NCBI GenBank assembly: GCA_025210475.1
Contig: JAOARW010000072.1
Span: 1-44,455, forward strand
DNA from: Carboxylicivirga sp.
GTDB lineage: Bacteria; Bacteroidota; Bacteroidia; Bacteroidales; Marinilabiliaceae
DNA: 44,455 nt
Direction of reading: 5' to 3'
Below, in pieces: positions 1 through 7,991 of this stretch. The translations under genes and the position numbers were made by a program. The stretch's first letter is position 1; each line of letters begins with the position of its first letter. The notes below the pieces were generated by a model. It worked only from the letters and a program-made list of their open reading frames with translations. It was not told the DNA's origin and made no database searches.

Positions 1-128
1 ACGAAATTCTACAAATTCTCAGCATATCTCTACTCGACAAAACTCCTGTAAGAGAGGTGCTTATAAAATACGATTACAAAAATGTCAAAGAACTTAAAAA
101 TAAACAATTAATAATCAGCGGGTTTTAA
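1..128 (+). CDS. IS4-family (DUF4372-like) transposase, C-terminal fragment, cut by window edge
   Basis: An open frame runs in from the left edge (first full codon at base 3) and stops with TAA at 126-128, giving 41 residues. The tail contains SISLLDKTPVREVL followed by a VKELKNKQL stretch, which matches my recollection of the conserved end of IS4/DUF4372 transposases common in Bacteroidetes (LLDKTP..ELL...VKEL..QL). The start and catalytic DDE residues lie outside the window, so intactness cannot be judged. A hairpin (AGCGGG/CCCGCT, 117-137) straddles the stop codon and may limit readthrough out of the element. The exact IS end cannot be placed. Family assignment is from motif memory, not a search. 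Confidence 0.62.
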   Translation, partial: EILQILSISLLDKTPVREVLIKYDYKNVKELKNKQLIISGF

Positions 129-294
129 GTGCCCGCTAATGGCTCCAATCACATATTAAAAGAAGTTTAAATTAACACTACTTTTTATGTCGTGATTTCG
201 ATTATTAATACTTACAGAAAAAATAAAAGTTACATTTTTCTTGACGAGACGACCTAATTAAAGGATTAAAAGGGGAAATTTTAGGTTAAATTAT
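129..294. other. AT-rich gap between IS tail and glycosyltransferase
   Basis: No gene is visible in this AT-rich stretch. It should contain the right end of the IS whose transposase ends at 128, but no terminal inverted repeat can be recognised without the other end. Confidence 0.4.
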
Positions 295-1368
295 TTAGGT
301 AATCGATGGCGTAATAAATTCCTGATACTTAAGATCGCATTTAGCATCTTTCAATTGTGCATACCAATCAAAAACCGATTCCGACTTTAAACGATCCTGC
401 TGAATGGTGACAAAACCGAATTGATCACACATGCGCCTGGCCAAATATTCTTGTTCATACTGCCCGGGCGTTGGTATCAGCAAAGCTTTTCTTTGGCAAT
501 AAACCAAATCCATAATAGTTGAGTAACCCGAACGACATATGATAAAGCCACTATTTTCAATTAAATACTTTTGCTTGGTAGCACTCAAGTGCGGAAAAAT
601 GGAAATATTATCACTCATTCGAAACTCCATTCCCGGACGGGCACCTAATATAACAGTTCTTAAACCTTTTTCTTTTAACTGATTAAGCAACAAACCTTCC
701 AGCTTTGTTCGCTGTGGCTCGGGACCTGATAGAATCACCAATACCTCGGTTTTATCAAGTCCATTGGACATTTTATTAGCCAACATTAACCGCGAACACA
801 TCCCCATGTAAGTGGTATCAATCCCTTTTACCTGTCGCACCAGGGAACCTGCCAGTTTTAAAGTTATATCATCGGGTATCCAGCACTCATTGAAGCGGCG
901 AATCCACATTCGACTAATTAAACTGGTTAAGGGTCGGAGAAAGAAAAAAAATCGCCCTATGTAAGGATGTGTCTGATGCGTAATAATTACCGAATGAACA
1001 CTTTTGGAATAAAAACCATAACGATTATCGGAGATTATAAAATCGATATTCTTTAATCTGACTAACTCTTCAGCATCCGAATGATCTGATCGGATACTTC
1101 TGATTAAAGCTGGTATTTGCTTAAGTAAACTGAACCATTGGTATTTTCCTTTTGATAATTTAACACGAAAGCCATTTAAAACAACGGTGTCCAAAGAAGG
1201 AAATTCTTCACTAAGCACCCGCAAAGATGGCCATTCTCCTGCCAGCATCACATAATGACCTTGTTGCAGTAAACTATTAACCAGAGGAATTAGTCTTGTA
1301 GCGTGGCCCAATCCCCAATTTAGGGGACTGATCAATATTCTTCTTTTATTTAAACCACCGTCCGTCAC
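295..1368 (-). CDS. GT28/MurG-like glycosyltransferase
   Basis: Predicted cytosolic GT-B glycosyltransferase of about 357 residues. The N-terminus carries the nucleotide-sugar-enzyme hallmark LNWGLGHATRLIPL, a glycine-rich loop followed by HATR as in MurG/GT28-type proteins. The C-terminal half has the sugar-nucleotide domain pattern GFIICRSGYSTIMDL and PTPGQYEQEYLA. Donor and acceptor are not predictable. The frame is open back to an ATG at 1446, but that would overlap the upstream radical SAM gene by 50 bases; GTG at 1368 sits just before the conserved loop and directly after a TATCTTTG element (1373-1380), so I prefer it. With that promoter the transcript would be nearly leaderless. Family call is firm, substrate unknown. 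Confidence 0.75.
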   Translation of the reverse strand: MTDGGLNKRRILISPLNWGLGHATRLIPLVNSLLQQGHYVMLAGEWPSLRVLSEEFPSLDTVVLNGFRVKLSKGKYQWFSLLKQIPALIRSIRSDHSDAEELVRLKNIDFIISDNRYGFYSKSVHSVIITHQTHPYIGRFFFFLRPLTSLISRMWIRRFNECWIPDDITLKLAGSLVRQVKGIDTTYMGMCSRLMLANKMSNGLDKTEVLVILSGPEPQRTKLEGLLLNQLKEKGLRTVILGARPGMEFRMSDNISIFPHLSATKQKYLIENSGFIICRSGYSTIMDLVYCQRKALLIPTPGQYEQEYLARRMCDQFGFVTIQQDRLKSESVFDWYAQLKDAKCDLKYQEFITPSIT

Positions 1369-1372
1369 TTTA

Positions 1373-1380
1373 CAAAGATA
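1373..1380 (-). promoter_or_regulatory. Bacteroidetes -7 element TATCTTTG before the glycosyltransferase
   Basis: On the minus strand the sequence reads TATCTTTG, a perfect TAnnTTTG match. It ends 4 bases before the proposed GTG start at 1368, so initiation at the usual distance would give a leaderless or almost leaderless mRNA. It also lies just past the stop of the upstream gene (1397). No clear -33 TTG element is seen. Confidence 0.45.
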
Positions 1381-1396
1381 AATAAGATGCTTTCTA

Positions 1397-2176
1397 TTAT
1401 CCAGAAACTGACACGTAAAAACCTTTATATCTGGCTTTTTGTGCAATAGTTTCTAATACTTCCAAGGGTACTTTTTTCAAAGAATTATAGGGCGTATCCC
1501 TTTCAATGGTGTAAATCATTATTTTATCCGGTTTAATACGACTCAAGGCATTTAACCACGACGTCACATCTTCTTCCGTAGTATTATCAATCACTTCGCC
1601 GTTTAGTTCTCCGGCTACAAACATGGTCTGAATAATAAGCTGACCATTAAAATCACAAAGTTGTTTAATGGTTTTTTCAAGATCAAAAGGATAATTTGGC
1701 TGATCCAGTTTAAGTATCGTTTCCGTTAATCCGGAATCTAGCTTTTGAATGTTGTCATCAATTTTCAGCAAAGCTTCAACAACCTCAGGCTTATGCAAAC
1801 GCGAAGTATTTGACAGAACCGCGATACGCGCCGCCGAACAATATTTGTTTCTTAATGCTATGGTATCATCAATAACACCATTAAATTCAGGGTGTAAAGT
1901 AGGTTCGCCATTGCCGGCAAAAGTTATTACATCAGGCTTTAATCCCTCATCTAACATTTTCTTCAACTTTTCTTCCAAAGCCTTTTTTACTTCCGTTCGG
2001 GTTGGCATTTGTCCGGTTTTATCACCCAACTGACCGTTTAATCCACACTCGCAATAAATACAATCAAACGAACAGATTTTACGACTAACCGGTAGCAAAT
2101 TCATCCCCAAAGAAACTCCCAGTCTGCGACTCTTAACCGGACCAAATACTATATCTTCAAATAAAAACACTGACAT
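1397..2176 (-). CDS. Radical SAM protein (COG0731-like)
   Basis: A 259-residue radical S-adenosylmethionine enzyme. The cluster motif CSFDCIYC (CxxxCxxC) lies near residue 35 in a typical SRRLGVSLGMNLLP...C context, and GNGEPTLHP is the SAM-binding GGEPLL-type element. This subgroup (COG0731, related to the wyosine-synthesis Fe-S oxidoreductases) is widespread but its reaction is unassigned in bacteria. It is transcribed toward the glycosyltransferase, which begins 28 bases after this stop at the proposed GTG. A TACATTTG promoter element lies 20 bases upstream of the ATG. No extra cysteine cluster (SPASM) is present at the C-terminus. Confidence 0.85.
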   Translation of the reverse strand: MSVFLFEDIVFGPVKSRRLGVSLGMNLLPVSRKICSFDCIYCECGLNGQLGDKTGQMPTRTEVKKALEEKLKKMLDEGLKPDVITFAGNGEPTLHPEFNGVIDDTIALRNKYCSAARIAVLSNTSRLHKPEVVEALLKIDDNIQKLDSGLTETILKLDQPNYPFDLEKTIKQLCDFNGQLIIQTMFVAGELNGEVIDNTTEEDVTSWLNALSRIKPDKIMIYTIERDTPYNSLKKVPLEVLETIAQKARYKGFYVSVSG

Positions 2177-2195
2177 ACTATACTCAATTTTTATG

Positions 2196-2203
2196 CAAAT
2201 GTA
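2196..2203 (-). promoter_or_regulatory. Bacteroidetes -7 element TACATTTG before the radical SAM gene
   Basis: The minus strand reads TACATTTG (TAnnTTTG) 20 bases upstream of the ATG at 2176. No convincing -33 element was identified. Confidence 0.45.
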
Positions 2204-2375
2204 ATCCTTTCATCGAAAGTTCTATTGATAACTGACACATGTCATCTGGCTTGATTACATACATTTTTGACTCATGCTTCAGCAGGTAGGGATAAAAAGA
2301 ATACCTGAGCCCATTTTGTATTGACGTTGATGCCGCCTCCCTACAAATGCCATTTTACACAATCAACTAAATTGC

Positions 2376-2383
2376 TATCTTTG
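2376..2383 (+). promoter_or_regulatory. Bacteroidetes -7 element TATCTTTG before holB
   Basis: Perfect TAnnTTTG match 24 bases before the holB ATG at 2408. It is the likely promoter of the plus-strand run holB-ricT-gldH-trmB. Together with the element at 2196-2203 it defines a divergent promoter region. Confidence 0.5.
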
Positions 2384-2407
2384 ATGACTTGAATTTTAGG
2401 CGACTTC

Positions 2408-3529
2408 ATGAAATTTAACGAGGTTATAGGGCACCAGAAAATAAAGCAACATTTGATAAGCATGGTCAAAGAAAACCGTGTGAGTCATGCACAGTTATTT
2501 TGTGGTCCACAAGGGATAGGAAAAATTAATCTGGCACTGGCGTTTGCTCAGTATCTCAATTGTCATAACAGGCTCGATGATGATTCGTGCGGCGTTTGCC
2601 CATCTTGCCTTAAATACAACAAGTTAATCCATCCCGATTTACACTTTGTTTTTCCGGTGGTTAAAAGCACCAAACACAAAAATCCGGTAAGTGACTCTTA
2701 TATTGGCGAGTGGCGTCAATTCGTTTTGACAAACCCTTATTTCAATGTGCATCAATGGTTTGATTTCCTTGAAGCAGATAAACAAGGATTAATCTATAGT
2801 CAGGAAAGCCAGGAAATTATTAAAAAGCTAAGCCTTAAAACTTTTGAAGCCAAGTATAAGGTAATGATCATTTGGCTTCCCGAAAAAATGCATGTAGCTG
2901 CCGCTAACAAATTACTGAAACTGCTGGAAGAACCTCCTGAAGGAACTGTTTTCTTGCTGGTTTCAGATAATCCCAACGAAATATTGGGAACCATATTAAG
3001 CCGCGCTCAACGTTTGAATATTCCATCGCTTGAAATTAAAGAGATAGCCGAGGCGCTGCAAAAAGAGTACGATATAAGTACTGAAGAATGCGAGCGCTTT
3101 GCCAAATTATCGGTTGGTAATTACGTCAATGCCCGCGAAATAATTAGCCAGGGAGAAGAACGCACTTTCTTTTTCGATAAGTTTGTTTCGATGATGCGTT
3201 TGGCATATGGCCGCAAGCTTTTTGATTTGATTGACTGGTGCGACGAAATGAACCGGCAGTCGAAAGAAAGGCAAAAAAACTTCTTTGATTTTTCATTACG
3301 ATTGATTCGAGAAAACTTCATGATGAACATCGAAGAAAAAGATTTATTGTACCTTACTCCCGAAGAAGAGAATTTTTCGGTGCGTTTTGCACCTTTTATT
3401 AACGATGGAAATATCCTTCAATTAAGCGAAGAATTTAGTTTAGCACATTCCCACCTTGAACAAAATGGGAATGCTCGTATTATATTAATGGATTTATGCT
3501 TAAAAGTAATTATGCTGCTAAAGCAGTAA
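2408..3529 (+). CDS. holB: DNA polymerase III delta-prime subunit
   Basis: Clamp-loader AAA+ subunit of the replicative polymerase, 373 residues. The N-terminus FNEVIGHQKIKQHL, the P-loop-like GPQGIGKINLA (about residues 34-44), a four-cysteine zinc module (C around 52, then CGVCPSC near 61-67), the LLEEPPEGT motif and the SRAQ sensor region are all in the expected order. The P-loop ends in GKI rather than GK[ST], so nucleotide binding is probably weak or absent, which is consistent with the delta-prime role. It is followed 45 bases later by ricT, a neighbour it also has in Firmicutes. Confidence 0.93.
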   Translation: MKFNEVIGHQKIKQHLISMVKENRVSHAQLFCGPQGIGKINLALAFAQYLNCHNRLDDDSCGVCPSCLKYNKLIHPDLHFVFPVVKSTKHKNPVSDSYIGEWRQFVLTNPYFNVHQWFDFLEADKQGLIYSQESQEIIKKLSLKTFEAKYKVMIIWLPEKMHVAAANKLLKLLEEPPEGTVFLLVSDNPNEILGTILSRAQRLNIPSLEIKEIAEALQKEYDISTEECERFAKLSVGNYVNAREIISQGEERTFFFDKFVSMMRLAYGRKLFDLIDWCDEMNRQSKERQKNFFDFSLRLIRENFMMNIEEKDLLYLTPEEENFSVRFAPFINDGNILQLSEEFSLAHSHLEQNGNARIILMDLCLKVIMLLKQ

Positions 3530-3574
3530 TAGGCGTGAATTCACAAGCTCTTTGAGCCTTTTATATTATTTTTT

Positions 3575-4867
3575 ATGGAAGAAGTTATTCAAGATACTGA
3601 TAAAAAAGGATGCACAGGATGCAACAGCCGCTGTGGTAAACTTAATGTTTACGACTGGCTGGATGACCTGCCAGATAGCATTAACAGCACTGACATTGTT
3701 GAAATTCAGTTTAAAAATACCCGCAAAGGCTATTTTCGAAACAGCAATGCTCTGCGTATTAATAAAGGCGACATCGTTGCTGTTGAAGCATCACCGGGGC
3801 ATGATATTGGCACAGTAACTCTTACTGGCGAATTGGTGCTGCTACAAATGAAGAAGCACAACATCAACCTTGAAACATTTGAATTTAAACGTGTATATCG
3901 CAAGGCCAAGCAGGCTGACATTGAAAAATGGGAAGAAGCACGCAACCTGGAGCATGAAACCATGCTTGAGTCGCGTCGCATTGCTGAACGTTTGAACCTC
4001 AACATGAAAATTGGTGATGTTGAATACCAGGGTGATAAAACCAAGGCTATTTTCTACTACATTGCCGATGAACGTGTGGATTTCCGACAGTTGATTAAAG
4101 TTCTGGCAGAGACCTTCCGGGTACGGATTGAGATGCGCCAGATTGGAGCCCGACAGGAAGCTGGTCGAATTGGTGGTATTGGCCCCTGTGGACGAGAACT
4201 TTGCTGTTCTACCTGGATGACCAATTTTGTTTCGGTAACAACCAATGCTGCCCGTTATCAGGAAATCTCGTTAAACCCGCAAAAATTGGCAGGCCAATGT
4301 GGTAAACTAAAGTGTTGCCTCAATTACGAACTGGATGTTTACATCGATGCGCAACAGGATTTCCCGAGAACCAACATCGTACTGGAAACTGTTGATGGTA
4401 GTTATTATCACTTCAAAACTGATATATTCTCGCGTACCATGTGGTACAGTACCAGTAAAGAGGTACCCGCAGGCATCGTTTCCGTGTCTGTTGATCGGGT
4501 TAAAGAAGTGATTGTGCTTAACCGCAAAGGCAAAAAAGTTGAAAAGCTGGCCAATGAAGCGCCGAAAATAATGATTTCGGAACCGACTTATGACAACGTT
4601 ATTAGTCAGGAAAGTCTGACACGTTTTGATGAACAGAAAAAGAAGAAAAGACGTCCAAGCAGGCGAAGAAACAACAGTGGTAATCAAAACGAAGGCAAAA
4701 GCAACAACCCCAAAAACAGCGAAAGAAAAGCTAAAAGCAACGATAAAAAGCAAAGTGGTGGTAATCAATCCGGCTCGGGAAAACCCCACAATAAATCTAA
4801 GCGTCGATACCGACCTAACAACCAACGCAAACAACAAGGAGGTAATGGACAAAATAAAGATAAGTAG
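3575..4867 (+). CDS. ricT: RicT/YaaT-like PSP1-domain protein with basic tail
   Basis: PSP1/RicT family protein, 430 residues. In Bacillus, RicT belongs to the Fe-S-containing RicAFT complex acting on RNase Y; its role in Bacteroidetes is not established. A cysteine cluster near the N-terminus (CTGCNSRC, residues 13-20) and two C-terminal cysteine motifs (GPCGRELCC and GQCGKLKCC) are candidate cluster ligands. RVDFRQLIKVLAETF is the PSP1 core. The last 75 or so residues are a low-complexity Lys/Arg/Asn/Gly tail, probably disordered and nucleic-acid binding. Its 3' end overlaps the gldH start by 23 bases. Confidence 0.88.
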   Translation: MEEVIQDTDKKGCTGCNSRCGKLNVYDWLDDLPDSINSTDIVEIQFKNTRKGYFRNSNALRINKGDIVAVEASPGHDIGTVTLTGELVLLQMKKHNINLETFEFKRVYRKAKQADIEKWEEARNLEHETMLESRRIAERLNLNMKIGDVEYQGDKTKAIFYYIADERVDFRQLIKVLAETFRVRIEMRQIGARQEAGRIGGIGPCGRELCCSTWMTNFVSVTTNAARYQEISLNPQKLAGQCGKLKCCLNYELDVYIDAQQDFPRTNIVLETVDGSYYHFKTDIFSRTMWYSTSKEVPAGIVSVSVDRVKEVIVLNRKGKKVEKLANEAPKIMISEPTYDNVISQESLTRFDEQKKKKRRPSRRRNNSGNQNEGKSNNPKNSERKAKSNDKKQSGGNQSGSGKPHNKSKRRYRPNNQRKQQGGNGQNKDK

Positions 4868-5336
4868 GCTTTTATGGGCCATGCTGATCGGCCTAATTAC
4901 ATTCAGCAGTTGCGATCAGAACGTGGTATTTGATCAGTATGTAACCATCCCCGATGGTGGTTGGAACATGGACTCGATGGCCGTGTTTAAATTAAATATT
5001 GAGCGTACCGATATGGCCTATGATGTAAACATCAACATTCGAAATCGTTCCAATTACCCCAACAGTAACCTGTGGTTGTTTGTAGATGTGATCAGTCCTT
5101 CGGGCAAACAAGTACAAGATAAAGTCGATTGCATCTTGGCCGATGACACCGGGCGATGGCTCGGCTCAGGCTGGGGGGATTTATACCACGTTAAAATACC
5201 CTATCAACAAAATGTAAAATTTGCCGAGACCGGCGAATATACTTTCCGCATTATACAGGGAATGCGCGAAGAAGACCTTAAGGGCATACATAACATTGGA
5301 TTGAGATTAGAAAAAGCGGCAGGAATAAAAGAGTAA
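4845..5336 (+). CDS. gldH: Gliding-motility lipoprotein GldH
   Basis: A 163-residue lipoprotein of the GldH family, whose founding member in Flavobacterium johnsoniae is required for gliding. The frame is open further upstream, but those codons lie inside the basic tail of ricT; ATG 4845 gives a proper lipoprotein signal peptide (MDKIKISRLLWAMLIGL) with lipidated Cys in TFSSC near residue 22. Conserved features are GWNMDSMAVF, RNRSNYPNSNLWLF and GSGWGDLY. The gene overlaps ricT by 23 bases, and a strong AAGGAGG (4836-4842) sits unusually close to the ATG. No other gld or T9SS genes are in the window, so gliding cannot be inferred. Confidence 0.88.
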   Translation: MDKIKISRLLWAMLIGLITFSSCDQNVVFDQYVTIPDGGWNMDSMAVFKLNIERTDMAYDVNINIRNRSNYPNSNLWLFVDVISPSGKQVQDKVDCILADDTGRWLGSGWGDLYHVKIPYQQNVKFAETGEYTFRIIQGMREEDLKGIHNIGLRLEKAAGIKE

Positions 5337-5342
5337 AAAAAG

Positions 5343-6131
5343 GTGGGAAAAAACAAGTTGAAGAAATTTGCCGAGATGGCAAATTACGACCATGTATTTG
5401 AAGCTGATTATAGTGATTTAAAAGGAGAAAACTTTCGCCTTAAAGGAAAATGGAACCAGGATTTTTTTGAAAACAGCAACCCAATTGTATTGGAGCTTGG
5501 CTGTGGAAAAGGCGAATATACCGTTGGACTGGCGGAGCTATTTCCTGACAAAAATTTTATTGGCATTGATATTAAAGGGGCACGCATGCATCGCGGTGCA
5601 ACTGATGCTTTAAACAAAGGCTTAAAAAATGTGGCCTTTGTAAGAACACGAATTGAATTCATTACAGCATTTTTTGCAGAAAATGAAGTGGATGAAGTCT
5701 GGTTAACTTTTCCTGACCCACAGATGAAAAAAGTTAACAAGCGCCTCTCTTCAACCCGTTTTCTGAAGCTTTATAAGCAATTTATGAAACCACAGGGTCT
5801 TGTTCACCTCAAAACGGACTCCTACTTTTTGCACACTTACACCAGTGAGATGGTGAAAGCCAATAATTTTAAGATCGAAGTTAATGAGGATGATTTATAT
5901 AACTCCGATTATCAGAATGAGATTCTGTCGATCCAAACACATTACGAATCGAAATGGATTGCTCATGGCTTATCCATTAAATACCTTCAGTATCAATTAG
6001 AAAATCGTGACGAATGGATTGAACCAGACATTGAAATTGACTTTGACAATTATCACAGTGCCGGTAGGGGTGTTGTAAAAGTAAAAGAATCATTTTCAAA
6101 GCATCCCGATGCGCGACGCAAAGGAAAATAA
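5343..6131 (+). CDS. trmB: tRNA (guanine-N7)-methyltransferase TrmB
   Basis: SAM-dependent enzyme forming m7G46 in tRNA; 262 residues. The start is GTG at 5343, chosen because the resulting MGKNKLKKFAEM is the typical beginning of Bacteroidetes TrmB; the next in-frame ATG would remove it. SAM motif I is LELGCGKGEYT, followed by FIGIDIKGARMHRGA, and the family signature VWLTFPDPQMKK is present. It starts 6 bases after gldH stops and is co-directional with the MGMT-like gene 12 bases downstream, so it belongs to the same transcription unit. Confidence 0.94.
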   Translation: MGKNKLKKFAEMANYDHVFEADYSDLKGENFRLKGKWNQDFFENSNPIVLELGCGKGEYTVGLAELFPDKNFIGIDIKGARMHRGATDALNKGLKNVAFVRTRIEFITAFFAENEVDEVWLTFPDPQMKKVNKRLSSTRFLKLYKQFMKPQGLVHLKTDSYFLHTYTSEMVKANNFKIEVNEDDLYNSDYQNEILSIQTHYESKWIAHGLSIKYLQYQLENRDEWIEPDIEIDFDNYHSAGRGVVKVKESFSKHPDARRKGK

Positions 6132-6143
6132 GACCTGGTTATA

Positions 6144-6476
6144 ATGGCTGAAAAAGATTTCTTCAAACGTGTATTTCAGGTGGCCGAATTAATTCCCCAT
6201 GGCCGGGTAACCAGCTATGGCGCTATCGCCAATTATATTGGCAGCTATCGTGGAGCACGAATGGTTGGATGGGCTATGAATAAATGCAGCAGCTGGCACA
6301 ACTACATTCCGGCACATCGGGTTGTTAACAGCAAAGGTTTACTAACCGGCAAACAACACTTCCCGGGTGGCGGAACCATGAAAGAGCTACTTGAAAACGA
6401 AGGAATTATTATAGAGGACAACCAAATCATCAATTTTAAGGATGTTTTTTGGGATCCGTCAAAAGAGCTGCTTTAA
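6144..6476 (+). CDS. Alkyltransferase-like (ATL) MGMT-family protein
   Basis: A 110-residue protein of the O6-alkylguanine-DNA alkyltransferase fold. The DNA-binding part (IPHGRVTSYGAIANYIG, then RGARMVGWAMNKC) is conserved, but the PCHRV active site reads PAHRV: the acceptor cysteine is Ala57. By family knowledge such ATL proteins bind alkylated guanine without repairing it and direct it to nucleotide excision repair. It lacks the N-terminal domain of full Ogt/Ada. It follows trmB by 12 bases and probably shares its transcript. A short CTGCTTT/AAAGCAG palindrome overlaps its stop codon. Confidence 0.88.
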   Translation: MAEKDFFKRVFQVAELIPHGRVTSYGAIANYIGSYRGARMVGWAMNKCSSWHNYIPAHRVVNSKGLLTGKQHFPGGGTMKELLENEGIIIEDNQIINFKDVFWDPSKELL

Positions 6477-6525
6477 AGCAGTTGTTTTAGCATTAGAAAG
6501 AGGAAGCGAATTTCTCTTTTTTTTA

Positions 6526-6533
6526 TACCTTTG
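6526..6533 (+). promoter_or_regulatory. Bacteroidetes -7 element TACCTTTG before mrp
   Basis: A perfect TAnnTTTG match 35 bases upstream of the mrp ATG at 6569, in the 92-base gap after the ATL gene. It separates the mrp pair from the preceding operon. Confidence 0.5.
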
Positions 6534-6568
6534 GTTCTAATTTTTACAAGGTTTAAATAAAGATAAGA

Positions 6569-7675
6569 ATGGAATACTATCCAAATCTCATATTGGATGC
6601 TCTCAAACACGTTGAGCATCCGGGTAAGGGCAAAGACATTGTATCGTTGGGTATGGTGGAGGATGACATACGAATTGATGGAAAACGCATTAGTTTCAGT
6701 CTTTTATTTGACAGGGCTAACGATCCTTTAGTAGGTTCTCTTAAAAAAGCTTGTATTCAGGCCATTAAAACCTATGTCGACGAAGCTGCTGAGATTGAAG
6801 GAAATATATACGTTAAAATAAAGCCAAAAGAAAAGCCAGTTGTTCAAAAGTCGCTGCCACAAGTAAAAAATGTTATTGCTGTGGCATCTGGTAAAGGTGG
6901 TGTTGGTAAATCAACTGTTACCTCAAATTTGGCAGTTGCACTAGCTAAGGCAGGTTATTCGGTTGGCTTATTGGATGCTGATATTTTTGGTCCTTCTGTA
7001 CCAATTATGTTTCAAACAGAAGATGCGAAACCAATGCTTGAAAAAGTGGATGGTAAAGATAAAATCATTCCGGTTGAAAAGTATGGAGTTCAAATGCTTA
7101 GCATCGGTTATTTTGTCAATCCTGAAGATGCATTAATTTGGCGCGGTGCCATGGCAACCAATGCCATTCGTCAGTTAATTAACGATGGTAACTGGGGCGA
7201 ACTGGATTATTTGTTGATTGACTTACCTCCTGGTACCAGCGACATTCATTTAACCATAGTACAAACCATTGGTATTACCGGGGCTGTTATCGTTTCCACG
7301 CCTCAGAATGTGGCATTGGCCGATGCTGTTAAAGGGGTTAGCATGTTTAAAAGTAAAAACATCCAGGTGCCTGTTTTAGGATTGGTTGAGAACATGGCAT
7401 GGTTTACACCAGCAGAGTTACCCGATAACAAGTATTACATCTTCGGGAAAGATGGTGGCTCAAAACTGGCCAACAAACTAAATATTCCTTTACTAGGACA
7501 AATTCCACTTGTGCAAAGCATACGCGAAGGTGGTGACAATGGCGAACCAGCAGCTCTTAATGATAGTTCCGTTACCGGATTGGCATTTGCCGATTTAGCT
7601 CAGAAAGTGGTTGAGCGGGTTGAATTGCGAAATGCAACGATGCCAGAGACCAAAATTGTAGAAATGAAGAAATAA
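6569..7675 (+). CDS. mrp: Mrp/ApbC-type Fe-S carrier ATPase
   Basis: Fe-S cluster carrier of the Mrp/NBP35 P-loop family, 368 residues. An N-terminal MIP18 (DUF59) domain of about 85 residues is followed by the deviant Walker A SGKGGVGKST (107-116), DADIFGPSVP and the LLIDLPPGTSD element. The C-terminal CPxC that binds the bridging cluster in most Mrp proteins is absent: after VENMAWF the sequence runs TPAELPDNKYYIFG with no cysteine, a form I recall as usual in Bacteroidetes. It is followed 7 bases later by a NifU-C protein, with which it is likely co-expressed and may exchange clusters. Confidence 0.93.
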   Translation: MEYYPNLILDALKHVEHPGKGKDIVSLGMVEDDIRIDGKRISFSLLFDRANDPLVGSLKKACIQAIKTYVDEAAEIEGNIYVKIKPKEKPVVQKSLPQVKNVIAVASGKGGVGKSTVTSNLAVALAKAGYSVGLLDADIFGPSVPIMFQTEDAKPMLEKVDGKDKIIPVEKYGVQMLSIGYFVNPEDALIWRGAMATNAIRQLINDGNWGELDYLLIDLPPGTSDIHLTIVQTIGITGAVIVSTPQNVALADAVKGVSMFKSKNIQVPVLGLVENMAWFTPAELPDNKYYIFGKDGGSKLANKLNIPLLGQIPLVQSIREGGDNGEPAALNDSSVTGLAFADLAQKVVERVELRNATMPETKIVEMKK

Positions 7676-7682
7676 AATAGTC

Positions 7683-7928
7683 ATGGGAGAGAATAAATTA
7701 CAGCTTATGCAGCAGGTCGAAGCTGCTTTAGAAGAAATTCGTCCTTACCTCAAGGGTGATGGTGGCGATATCAGCTTAATTGAAATAACAGATGACAACA
7801 TCGTGAAGGTAAAGCTGGAAGGATCTTGCGATGGCTGCCCATTAAGCATGCAAACGCTTAAAGGAGGTGTGGAGATGGTTGTAAAAAAATCAGTCCCTCA
7901 GATTACCGAAGTAATTGCGGTTGACTAA
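7683..7928 (+). CDS. NifU C-terminal-domain (NfuA-like) scaffold protein
   Basis: A stand-alone 81-residue NifU C-terminal domain. The signature IRPYLKGDGGDISLIEI is followed by the cluster-binding GSCDGCPLSMQTLKGG with its CxxC. Such proteins hold a 4Fe-4S cluster at a dimer interface and pass it to targets. It starts 7 bases after mrp, so the two form an Fe-S delivery pair. A stem-loop (7937-7964) lies just after the stop. Confidence 0.92.
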   Translation: MGENKLQLMQQVEAALEEIRPYLKGDGGDISLIEITDDNIVKVKLEGSCDGCPLSMQTLKGGVEMVVKKSVPQITEVIAVD

Positions 7929-7936
7929 CAAGATAA

Positions 7937-7964
7937 GCAGGGGGTGATACCATTCACCTTCTGC
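7937..7964. terminator. Stem-loop between convergent genes
   Basis: GCAGGGGGTGA pairs with TCACCTTCTGC (11 pairs, two of them G-U) around a short loop. It lies between the convergent NifU-C and sensor-kinase genes. There is no T-run on either side, so function as an intrinsic terminator is only plausible. Confidence 0.4.
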
Positions 7965-7991
7965 CAATTTAGGCTAATGGTACCAATAATA

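Noticed and set aside
4626..4844. N-terminal extension of GldH upstream of 4845
   Set aside because: It would place about 73 basic residues, the out-of-frame reading of the ricT tail, before the lipoprotein signal peptide.
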